64,000 nt of DNA. Source: Sphingobacteriales bacterium (lineage in GTDB: Bacteria; Bacteroidota; Bacteroidia; Chitinophagales; CAIOSU01). Both the position numbers and the translations under genes were made by a program. The stretch is from contig JAIXUD010000010.1 of assembly GCA_027483645.1 (NCBI GenBank), forward strand, positions 250,001-314,000. The letters run 5' to 3'. Shown piece after piece: positions 9,901-18,600 of the stretch (position 1 is its first letter; every line of letters begins with the position of its first letter). Under the pieces are notes generated by a model. It made no database searches. It had not been told where the DNA came from and worked only from the letters and a program-made list of their open reading frames with translations.

Positions 9901-10784
9901 AAGTGATTGCAACTTTGAATGACTTTGCTTTCCGTACTGCTACCCCATACCTTACTTTGCCATCAAACATTCCATTGGAAATTGCCGTGGCACCAGCCAA
10001 CAGCACCGATGAGAATGATGCCATTGCTACCTTCCCTGTAGAATTGACTACCGACGAAACGTATGTGGTAATTGCAAACGGTGTATTGACCCCAGCAAAC
10101 TTTACTGCCAACCCTGACGGCGAGAGCATTGCTTTTGACCTATTTATTGAGAGTGGCAAAGAAGCTGCCGATGTAGCTACCAACACTGAGTTGTTGTTGT
10201 TCCACGGCGCTACTGATGCACCAACAGTTGATATTGTTGCCCGTGGTGTAGCCACTATTGGTGATGATTTGGTATATGGTGATGCTACTGCTTACTTGCC
10301 AGTACCTGCAGCATCTTATATTATTGATGTAGATGTAGCTGCTAGCGGCGCTACCGCAGCATCTTACACTGCCGACTTATCTACTTTAGCTGGTGGTGCA
10401 GGTGTGGCTTTTGCATCAGGCTTCTTGGATGGTACCCAAGGCCCAGCATTTGGTGTATGGGTAACTTTGGCTGACGGTACTACCTTCCCGCTGCCTGCTT
10501 ATGTAGGTATCAATGAGAGCACCTTCACCGGAAAATTGAACCTGTATCCTAACCCTGCCATCACCAATGTAACGCTTTCTTTGAGCCTAGATGAAGCCCA
10601 AACTGTGGAAGTAAGGGTGATGAACACACTGGGCCAAGTAGTATCCCTGAACAACTTGGGTGTACTTGCTAGTGGCGATAACAACATCGGCCTACAAGTA
10701 GCTGACTTGAATGCAGGCGTATACACTGTGAACATTGCTTTCGGCAATGGCGCGCAAGTTAACCGCCAATTGGTTGTTGAATAA
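6939..10784 (+). CDS. DUF4397 repeat protein with T9SS type A C-terminal sorting domain
   Basis: Five ~229-aa units beginning (V/L)QVIHNAADPAA(A/D)SVDVYV; C-terminal LNLYPNPAITNVTLSL..GVYTVNIAFGNGAQVNRQLVVE. Confidence 0.9.
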   Translation: MNSLSFNQKSQKTMNRLLSLTMLLLLGASVLRAQTANVQVIHNAADPAAASVDVYVGGNLALASFDFRDATSFLQLPSGLALPIEVRVAGGATAVYTTTVGPLVSGQSYVLIANGVITPANFDANPDGINISFDLFANGGRQSGQNGSGNVDLQVFHGATDAPYVDVVARGVGTLINNLGYTDFQGYATVPTGTYILDVYDSTQTTLVASYVADLSVFGGGAGTILASGFLDGSQGENFGLFLAPGNQSGTNDPMVQLPLFAPTANLQVIHNAADPAAASVDVYVNGALAIPGFDFRDATPFIELPAGVPVEVEITPAGSATVVYTLNLDSLQTDVNYIAIANGVLTPANFTANPDAVSIGFDLFISGSGRLTGQNGSGNVDLLVFHGATDAPSVDVVARGVGTLINNLTYTDFQGYASVPAGAYILDVYDSTQTTLVASYVADLTGLGGGAATVFASGFLDGAQGEDFGLFVALGGLTAVGQTLELPLFAPTANLQVIHNAADPAAASVDVYVNGALAIPGFDFRDATPFIELPAGVPVEVEITPAGSATVVYTLNLDSLQTDVNYIAIANGVLTPANFTGNPDAVSIGFDLYISGIGRLTGQNGSGSVDLLVFHGSTDAPSVDVVARGVGTLINNLSYTDFQGYASVPAGSYILDVYDSTQTTLVASYVADLTGLGGGAATVFASGFLNSGQGEDFGLFVALGGLTAVGQTLELPLYVPTASGTARLQVIHNAADPAAASVDVYVNGALTLDNFDYLDVSSFLTVPSGLPIEIEITPATSTTVVYTLNLDSLEVNKNYVAFANGVLTPANFTANPDGVNIAFDLFAYDQALTGGTGGTGTADILIFHGSTDAPTVDIEARGVATLADDLSYTDYNPAGYINVPTSDYIIDVLNGAGTTTLLSYYADLSSAANIPGGAAAIVFASGFLDASQGSGFGLYVAIAGLPTTSAAIALPLIEEARVQVIHNAADPAADSVDVYVVSAADGEVIATLNDFAFRTATPYLTLPSNIPLEIAVAPANSTDENDAIATFPVELTTDETYVVIANGVLTPANFTANPDGESIAFDLFIESGKEAADVATNTELLLFHGATDAPTVDIVARGVATIGDDLVYGDATAYLPVPAASYIIDVDVAASGATAASYTADLSTLAGGAGVAFASGFLDGTQGPAFGVWVTLADGTTFPLPAYVGINESTFTGKLNLYPNPAITNVTLSLSLDEAQTVEVRVMNTLGQVVSLNNLGVLASGDNNIGLQVADLNAGVYTVNIAFGNGAQVNRQLVVE
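7722..9095 (+). repeat. Two near-identical 687-bp tandem units inside the DUF4397 gene
   Basis: 'gcccctactgc(t/c)aacct(g/a)caagtaatacacaa' recurs at 7722 and 8409 (period 687 bp). Confidence 0.9.
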
Positions 10785-10810
10785 GTAATTACTGATCCTC
10801 TTTAATATTG

Positions 10811-10847
10811 AGCGCCCCGGCCTGCCAGCCGGGGCGCTCTTTTTTGC
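10811..10847 (+). terminator. Rho-independent terminator
   Basis: agcgccccgg-cctgcc-agccggggcgct followed by tttttt. Confidence 0.9.
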
Positions 10848-10995
10848 TTAAGATGCAAGGTACAACCTCGGATTACATTGTTTCCCGTGGCGTTCGTTGC
10901 GTTTTTTTCTTTGCGTTCGTTGCGGTTAAGTCTTTATGGTAAATTAATTATTAGGGTTGTAAAGCAACTAAGGCGATAGTGAGCCATGCACAGCC

Positions 10996-11922
10996 TCAAG
11001 GTGCACGTAGTAAAAATGCCCGCGCATCTGCAGCTGTAACAACCGGTATCTCTTCCATAGGCACATGCCCAACGCCTTTGTACACTATCAGTTGCGAGTT
11101 CGGTATGGCCTGCTGAAATAGCGTTGCATGCTCTAGCGGTATCCATTTGTCCACTTCGCCCCACTGTATTAGGGTAGGGGTCTCGATTTCAGGTATGCGC
11201 TCCGTTTGAAACTCGAAGCCGCTATTGGTGCGCTGTACAAAAGCCTTTCGGTTACCATCCCTGAGCATCAAGTTGTAGTATCTATCTACCAATGAGTCGG
11301 TAACCAATTCGTCGTTTCCATATACATCCTTTATGCTCATCCGAAAAAGATACTTAGGCGATAGCATTTCCATTACGTCTTTTAAAACGGGGGTGGTAGC
11401 TATTTTGAAGATAAATGGTTTTGCTTGGTTTTTGGTGTAGCCTGCTGCATCAATCAGGATCAGCTTCTTTATTTGGTGAGGGTAGGAGAGCGCGTAATTC
11501 CAAGCGATAAGTCCACCCAGCGAGTTTCCGGCTAAATGAAATTCGTGGATACCCAGTTTATCCATAAACCGGTGCACGAAATCAAGGTAATATTGTATAC
11601 TGTAGTCGCCGGAGGGGTTTGGCCCAGTTAAGCCAAAGGCAGGCAAATCAAGCGATATCACTTTAAAGTCGCCCTTAAGCTCTTTTACCCAACCTTCCCA
11701 AGTGTGCAGTGATGCTGCCATGCCGTGCAGCAAAACCAAAGGCGGTCCGTTGCCTTCAATGCGGTAATGCACCTGCATATTATCAACTTCGATAAATTTT
11801 GACTCCGCATTGGTGTATAAGGGTTTCAAATCATCTACAGGAATATTGCAGCGCAACTGGCTAAGTGTGAGCACTAAGAGTAGTATCGTAAAATAGCCTA
11901 GGTATTTTAGAGTCTTTCGCAT
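10996..11922 (-). CDS. Alpha/beta hydrolase
   Basis: PPLVLLHGMAASLHTWEGW, HLAGNSLGGLIAWNYAL nucleophile elbow, C-terminal GVGHVPMEE. Confidence 0.9.
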   Translation of the reverse strand: MRKTLKYLGYFTILLLVLTLSQLRCNIPVDDLKPLYTNAESKFIEVDNMQVHYRIEGNGPPLVLLHGMAASLHTWEGWVKELKGDFKVISLDLPAFGLTGPNPSGDYSIQYYLDFVHRFMDKLGIHEFHLAGNSLGGLIAWNYALSYPHQIKKLILIDAAGYTKNQAKPFIFKIATTPVLKDVMEMLSPKYLFRMSIKDVYGNDELVTDSLVDRYYNLMLRDGNRKAFVQRTNSGFEFQTERIPEIETPTLIQWGEVDKWIPLEHATLFQQAIPNSQLIVYKGVGHVPMEEIPVVTAADARAFLLRAP

Positions 11923-12153
11923 GATGTTTTTGTTTAAGTTGTAAATTATTACTAAATTATTTGCAAATAGTAAAAATGTAGCTATTTTTGTACAGCAATC
12001 TGGACGACGGTACTTTATCTCTCCTTTTTAGCCCTTCTAATAATAGTCTCTTTTACAAAATGATACTTAAACTTTCGTTTACCTTCGGGTAAATGGTAGC
12101 GCCCTGCTTGGTTTCGCCCTTTTCCAAGTAGGGCGTCTTCATTTTAGGTAAGC

Positions 12154-12576
12154 CTAATCTGCTTTCCGGCTTAGTATGGTCACCAGTACGCTTAGCAAGG
12201 TTCCACCTGCCAATGAGAGTGCTACATCTATCATCCAATCATCGTAAAACTCCATGGTATCCCTGTCTAATATGTATAGCGTAATGCGCAGCAAGGCTTG
12301 CATTACCACATAAACACCAAAGCAAATAAGCACACCGGTGCGTACATCTTTTGCTGAGTTTTTCTTTTGGTAATAAAAGTTGAGCGTGGTGTTCATCATA
12401 ATCATGGCCAGCAGTATAGACAGAATGAGCTTTACGGAGAAGCTGCTATAAGGTGCCATTATAGTGAATACAATTTTTACCGTACCTGCCGCCAAACCAC
12501 CCAATAGCACATATGGCCATATGGGTGTAGGCTTTACATACTTGCGCTCGTGGTCTAGTATTTCTTCTTCTTCCAA
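12154..12576 (-). CDS. Hypothetical integral membrane protein
   Basis: 140 aa with about four hydrophobic helices. Confidence 0.6.
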   Translation of the reverse strand: MEEEEILDHERKYVKPTPIWPYVLLGGLAAGTVKIVFTIMAPYSSFSVKLILSILLAMIMMNTTLNFYYQKKNSAKDVRTGVLICFGVYVVMQALLRITLYILDRDTMEFYDDWMIDVALSLAGGTLLSVLVTILSRKAD

Positions 12577-12746
12577 AGGGTGGGTGTTTAAGGGGGATTG
12601 TTTTTATAAATATACCCTCTTTTTTAGTATTGGTAAATGAATGGGCTAATTGCAAAGAAACAGCATTTTCTAAGATACCTGCCAGTATGCTCACTACTTG
12701 ATACTTGATACTCACTACTTGATACTATCTGCTCTACCTTTGCCGC

Positions 12747-13607
12747 ATGAAAGTACGCAACCAAGCCGACGTAGAACGCACCTTGAAGCGGGTAAAGTAT
12801 TTGTTCGGTATTTTGGAATTTGTGGCTAAGCCTTTGGCTGCGCGACTGGCGGCATACTGGTTCTTTAAGCCACTACGCTATGATGCGCCTAGAAGGGAGG
12901 TTGCCGCTGCCAATGAAGCGGAGCGGTTTACGCTTACTGTAATGGGCGTACCGATACAAGTATATACTTGGGGCGAAGGCCCTGCAGTGGTCTTTCTGCA
13001 TGGGTGGAGCGGGCGCGGCACGCAGTGCAGGGAGTTTATTGCGCCCATTACCCAAGCAGGCTACAAGCTGGTGGCGGTTGATGTGGAGGGGCACGGAGCT
13101 TCGCCGGGCAAAACATCGGATGTTACCCGGTTTAGTGGTGCGCTGGAGGCCATACACCAGCACTATGGTGGCCAAATAACTGCTGCCATTGGGCATTCGC
13201 TGGGCGGGGCGGCAATATTGCTCTCTATTAAAGAAGGGCTGCACTTACCTAAGGTAGTGGTCATTAGCACCCCATCGATTGCTACCGATATACTTACTGA
13301 GTTTTTGCAAAGGGTAGGGGGAAGTGAAACCACGGGCCGGTATGTGAACGGGCTGATACAGAAGCGCTATGGCCGCACACTCGAAGAGCTTAGCGCTTAT
13401 CAATCGGCTAAAGGCCTGCCCGCTGTGCCCGTTTTGTTAGTGTATGACCGTACCGACGTGGATGTGCCCTTCTACCATGCGCAACCTCTGCTGGATACCC
13501 TCAAGAATGCCCGCTTACTAGCCACCGAGGGCTATAGCCATACCCGCATCCTCCGTAGCCCCGAAGTGATTAGGGAAACAGTGGCTTTTATTAACGATAT
13601 GGCATAA
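12747..13607 (+). CDS. Alpha/beta hydrolase
   Basis: GPAVVFLHGWSGRGTQ, AIGHSLGGAAILLSI, C-terminal EGYSHTRIL. Confidence 0.9.
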   Translation: MKVRNQADVERTLKRVKYLFGILEFVAKPLAARLAAYWFFKPLRYDAPRREVAAANEAERFTLTVMGVPIQVYTWGEGPAVVFLHGWSGRGTQCREFIAPITQAGYKLVAVDVEGHGASPGKTSDVTRFSGALEAIHQHYGGQITAAIGHSLGGAAILLSIKEGLHLPKVVVISTPSIATDILTEFLQRVGGSETTGRYVNGLIQKRYGRTLEELSAYQSAKGLPAVPVLLVYDRTDVDVPFYHAQPLLDTLKNARLLATEGYSHTRILRSPEVIRETVAFINDMA

Positions 13608-13666
13608 TTATATCAATAAAGTCTTCAATTTTCATCAGTTTTGCAGTCCCAACCACAGCGTTAGCC

Positions 13667-14395
13667 ATGAGCGTTTCCATTACTAAGCTTTCCATTATCA
13701 TACCTGCCTACAATGAGGAGCGCACCATCCATTTAATATTGGATAAGATAAAAGCCGTAACGCTGGCCAACAACATACAGAAGGAGATTATCATTACCAA
13801 TGATTGCTCAAAAGATAATACCGAAGGGGCGATATTGGCCTATATTGCAGCAAACCCAGCGTTGGAAATAAAGTATTACAAGCATGAGGTAAACCAAGGT
13901 AAAGGCGCTGCGCTGCATACTGGCATTAGTAAGGCCACTGGCGAATACCTAATAATACAAGATGCCGACCTTGAGTACGACCCTGAGGAGTACAACAAGC
14001 TATTGAAGCCTGTGCTGCTGGGCTTTGCCGATGTGGTGTTTGGCTCCCGGTTTATGGGGGGAAGCCCTCACCGCGTATTGTTCTTTTGGCATACTATCGG
14101 CAATAAGGTACTTACCTTCCTATCCAACATGTTTACCGACCTTAACCTTACGGATATGGAAACGTGCTATAAATTATTCCATACTGAAACACTCCAATCC
14201 ATTAAGTTGGTAGAGAAGCGTTTTGGATTTGAACCAGAGGTAACGGCTAAAATATCAAAGGTGAAGAACATTCGTATTTACGAAGTGGGCATATCATACT
14301 ACGGCCGCACTTACGAAGAGGGTAAAAAGATAGGTTGGCGCGATGGTTTTAGGGCCATTTACTGTATCTTCAAATACAACCTTTTCACTCGCTAA
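13667..14395 (+). CDS. Glycosyltransferase family 2
   Basis: KLSIIIPAYNEERTIHLILDKI, NDCSKDNTEG, YLIIQDADLEYDPEEY. Confidence 0.95.
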   Translation: MSVSITKLSIIIPAYNEERTIHLILDKIKAVTLANNIQKEIIITNDCSKDNTEGAILAYIAANPALEIKYYKHEVNQGKGAALHTGISKATGEYLIIQDADLEYDPEEYNKLLKPVLLGFADVVFGSRFMGGSPHRVLFFWHTIGNKVLTFLSNMFTDLNLTDMETCYKLFHTETLQSIKLVEKRFGFEPEVTAKISKVKNIRIYEVGISYYGRTYEEGKKIGWRDGFRAIYCIFKYNLFTR

Positions 14396-15178
14396 TTAGC
14401 TTACCTTTTTGATTATACCAGCTATCTTTTGCAAGGTACCGGTATCTTTGCTAGGCTTGGCAAAGCAGTTGAAGTGATGTCCTTTTAGGCTAAAAGAGAA
14501 ATTGATTGCAGCACCATCCGTTATCGCTTGCTTTATCTGTTTTTCGGCCAGTTGGGCTGCCTCGGCGGGCAATAGGTTAAGCAAAGTGGTAAGGTTGGTA
14601 GCACGCTTTGGGTCTGCTTCGGCAAACAAGGTATATAAGTTGCTACTCCAGTGCATGCTGTTATCTTTCACGTTAAGTTCCCAATAGCCAAACTCGCACG
14701 CCTCTTGCGCTAGATCAAACTTGTTATTGCTTTCGTTAAGTTGTAGCGAATAGCTCAATACCTGTTTTTGCAACTGGTACCTTTCAAAAGCATAGCGAAC
14801 CGATGAAGTGAGCACTTTTCCATCAAACTGGCCTTTCACCAAGAAATCCTGCGCGCCCTTCTTTACCGTTTGCAGGCCCAGCTCTTCATCATTGAGGCCG
14901 GTAAGCACAATTACCACGCTGCCCTGTGAGGCTTCTAGCACGGTTTCTAGGGTTTCTATACCCTTGCTGTCGGGCAGGTTCAAATCCAATAGCACCACAT
15001 CAAATTCATTGTTCTGTAGCAGGTCTATGGCAGTTTTCAAAAACTCGGCATGTAGCAGCCTAGCATATTTAAGTACCGATTCCTCCAAGTAAAACTTAAT
15101 CAAAAAAGCGTCGCCTGGGTTATCTTCAATTAGTAGTATGTTCAAATTTATGCTTGGTTCCATAATGGTTCGGCTCAT
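14396..15178 (-). CDS. Response regulator receiver domain with C-terminal PAS-like domain
   Basis: NILLIEDNPGDAFLI..DVVLLDLNLPDSKG..VVIVLTGLND..KKGAQDFLVKGQ receiver; C-terminal FDLAQEACEFGYWELNVKDNSMHWS PAS-like. Confidence 0.9.
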   Translation of the reverse strand: MSRTIMEPSINLNILLIEDNPGDAFLIKFYLEESVLKYARLLHAEFLKTAIDLLQNNEFDVVLLDLNLPDSKGIETLETVLEASQGSVVIVLTGLNDEELGLQTVKKGAQDFLVKGQFDGKVLTSSVRYAFERYQLQKQVLSYSLQLNESNNKFDLAQEACEFGYWELNVKDNSMHWSSNLYTLFAEADPKRATNLTTLLNLLPAEAAQLAEKQIKQAITDGAAINFSFSLKGHHFNCFAKPSKDTGTLQKIAGIIKKVS

Positions 15179-15604
15179 TCAATTAAGCAATTTAGCAATA
15201 GAAAACCAAAATTTCTCAATATTGTTGACAACTTTAAAGTATTCGTCAAAATCTACTGGCTTGGTGATGTAGGAATTGGCTCGCCGCATGTAGCATTGCT
15301 CAATATCATGGTCGGCTTCTGACGAAGTAAGCATCACTACTGGTATTAGCATTAGCCTCGGGTGGCTCTTTACCACTTCCAGCACTTCTATTCCGTTTCG
15401 GCGTGGTAGGTTCAGGTCTAGTATTATCAAGTCGGGCAGGTGATTTTTCTCAACCGAACTCATCAGGTAATCAATGGCTTCCTCTCCATCATAGGCCACT
15501 TTCAGTTGCGATTGGTATAGGCTGGTTTTCAATATCTCTTGGGTTAGGCGCACATCGCCTGGGTTGTCTTCTACCAGCAATATATTATAAGGCGCACTAG
15601 CCAT
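15179..15604 (-). CDS. Rcp1-like single-domain response regulator
   Basis: NILLVEDNPGDVRLTQEILK..DLIILDLNLPRRNGIEVL..VVMLTSSEADHDIEQCYMRRANSYITKPVD. Confidence 0.92.
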   Translation of the reverse strand: MASAPYNILLVEDNPGDVRLTQEILKTSLYQSQLKVAYDGEEAIDYLMSSVEKNHLPDLIILDLNLPRRNGIEVLEVVKSHPRLMLIPVVMLTSSEADHDIEQCYMRRANSYITKPVDFDEYFKVVNNIEKFWFSIAKLLN

Positions 15605-18600
15605 TATGCTTGGGGTTTTTCTATGTCAAAATAGAAGGTAGTTCCATTGCCCGGTTCCGAATCTACACTTAGTTTGCCGCCGTGGCGCTCCACTATTTTC
15701 TTACAAATAGCTAGTCCAATACCGGTGCCTGCATACTCACTTCTGCTATTTAACCGCTGGAATATGATAAAGATACGCTCAAAATATTTTTTATCTATGC
15801 CGATGCCATTGTCTTTAACAAAAAAAGTATACCTATCCGTTTCTTGTTTGTACCCAATGTGTACCCTAGGTGTTTCCAAGCCATGAAATTTGATGGCATT
15901 TTCCAATAGGTTTTGGAAAAGGCTTATAATCTGTGGCTGATCGCCCACCACATCGGGCAATGGGTCGGAGGTTATTACAGCTTGGGTTTCGGCAATAGCC
16001 CTTTGAAGGTTTATCTTTACAAACTCCACCGTCTTGTTCATGCTTATGGTGCGGAAGGTATTACCTTTCCTATCAACCCTGGAGTATTCCAACAGGGCGT
16101 TTATCAGCTCTTGCATGCGCTTTACACCGTCAATGGCATAGTGCATAAATTCGGCAGTGTCCGCATCCAGTTGGTCTTTAAGTCTACGCTCAATTAAGTG
16201 CACATAGCTACTCACCATACGCAGGGGCTCTTGCAAATCGTGAGAGGCTGCGTAGGCAAATTGCTCCAAGTCTTCATTTGAGCGGGTAAGCTCTACCGTG
16301 TGCTCCTCTAGTTTGCGCTGTATCTCCTTTAAATCCGATATATCGAGCGACATAACCATACCGGCATATATCTCGTTGCGCTCGTTGCGTACTGGCAAAA
16401 AGTTAATGAGGTAGTGCTTCTTATTAAACTCACGCTCCATAATGTGTTCCTTACCGTTCAAAGCACCTCGATACAAGGGTTCTAGCAGCTTCAGCGTTGC
16501 AGGCGGTAGCGTTTGGTTGATGGTTCGGCCTTCCATACTATCCTTATCGTAGCCTTGGTTTTCCAGCTCGGCACCTTCTACCAGGCGATAGCGCAGGTCG
16601 CGGTCATATAGAAAAACAGCCGATTTCGGTATGTTGCGTGCCAAGGTACGGTACAGCTCTCGGGTTTCGCCTATTTCTTCTTCTTGCTTGCGGCGTTCCA
16701 AGGCATTTGCTACTATTTGGCCGAATATTTTGAGTAGCGGTACCGCCTCTGCATGCCAAAACCGCTCTAACTTAAACGAAGCGATAATCAACAAACCCCT
16801 GAACTCATTCTTCGACATAATGGGCACCCCAATCATTGACTTGATGCCGTTTTTAGTAAATAGCTCTTGCAATTCCACAGCCTCCTCGGGCATCTTATCA
16901 ATCGATTCGATGCTTACCAGTCCGTGCTTTTTTACCTGCCGGTACACCCAAACAAACTTTTTTGCCTCTACTAGGCTTACCATTTCTGGGTTGGGGGTTA
17001 GGTTGTTATCTAGCCAATGGTGCGACAGCTTAAAGCGCCTGCCTGTGCTATTGGCCATGAAAATGTAGCTTTGGTCTACCCCTAGAAACTCGGCCACATA
17101 GCGCAACGATGCGGTAATCTCTGCATTAATATCTTTCGGCGCGATGTTAATGAAGTTGGCAGAGATAATGGTAATGATGTTCTCAAACTGCAAGGTAAAG
17201 TTCAGTAACGCCTCGGTAGTTTTACGCTCGAGCGCGCTGGAGATAACTTGTGCCGTAATGCGCAGCAGGGCTATGATATCCTCGCTCCAAGTAAGTTCAT
17301 TTTGGGTGGAGGTAAGCGACATCAACCCAATAAGCTCGCCCTTGGATTGCAAAGGCAATACTATCGAACTCTTAATCGAGGCCATCTCAACAAACTCCTT
17401 TAGGTAAGTTCCTTTTGGTATCTGTTCGGTATTCTGCATGTATAGGTAGCCGTATTCTTTAATCTGCTCGGCCTCCCAAGTGTTATTGTTATAGGGGTGT
17501 ATCAGTTTCATTACTGCCCTATGCTTGGCATTGTCATTTCTTAGCCAATAGTAGCGGGGCTTGAATCCTTGGTTTCCCTTTAGGTTGATTACCACCCTAT
17601 CTACATTGTTCAGTTCGCCAAGTATTTTAATGCTTTCGTCAATAGCTGCATCAATTTGGTGGTAAGGGGTGTTGATGAACCGTGTGGCAATGTTCGAAAT
17701 CATTTCCTTTAAGCGCAGTTGTAGCTTAAGCGATTGCTCAACTAACTTTCGCTGTGTAATGTCGGTTGATATGGCCAGTACCTGTATTTTGCCATCGGGG
17801 GCCGGTAAGGGTTTTTTTATCGTTGAAAACCAATACTCCTTATTATCAATTGGGCTGATAATCCTTTGTTCGGGGAAGAAATGCTCTTCGTTGGTGGCAA
17901 TTACGTTTTGATCTTGTAAGATGTATTGTTTGCCTAGTGGTATGTTTTTAACCACTTCATTATGCTTCCTACCTGCTATATGCCTCACATCTTTTCCGAT
18001 AAAGTCGGCAAATGCCTTATTGATGAGCTTATAATGCCCTTCTCCATCCCTAACAAAAACGAGGTTCGGTATCGAGTCGATAATCTGCCGTAGGTATAGC
18101 TCTTGTGTTTTTAGTTCTTGCTCTACTCGCTTTCGGTGCGAAATGTCTAGACCTATCAAATTCACATAATCATACTCCGGCACCGGTACCAGCTTCAGTT
18201 CAAAAGTCACCTTGCCACAAGTCAATTCAAATTCTTGATAGAGGCCTTGTTTTAAAATACTTGTCACTATTTTTTGCCATGGCAAGGGTAGTTTTTTCCC
18301 TATCTCGGTTGCCCAATGCTCTAGTAATATACCGCTGGCAGGGTTGGCATATTTTACGACACCATTACGCGAAATGCGCATTAGTGGCGAGGGTTGCTCG
18401 TGTGGCATACGGGCCAATATGGCCATTTTGCGATCAAGTTTTTTCGATTCTGATATATCCCTGCCAATGCTGGCAAAGTACTCTACCTTGCCGTCGGCGT
18501 TGCGTTTGGTAATAATCAGTTGTGAAATAGGTATAATTTTTCCACCCTTTTTCATCACGTTCATTTCCCCTTGCCAAGTACCATATTTTATAGCATGTGG

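Noticed and set aside
9734-10255. 173-aa antisense ORF in the DUF4397 gene, and shorter copies at 7949-8158 and 8636-8845
   Set aside because: Antisense shadows of the repeated coding sequence; they recur only because the gene is repetitive.
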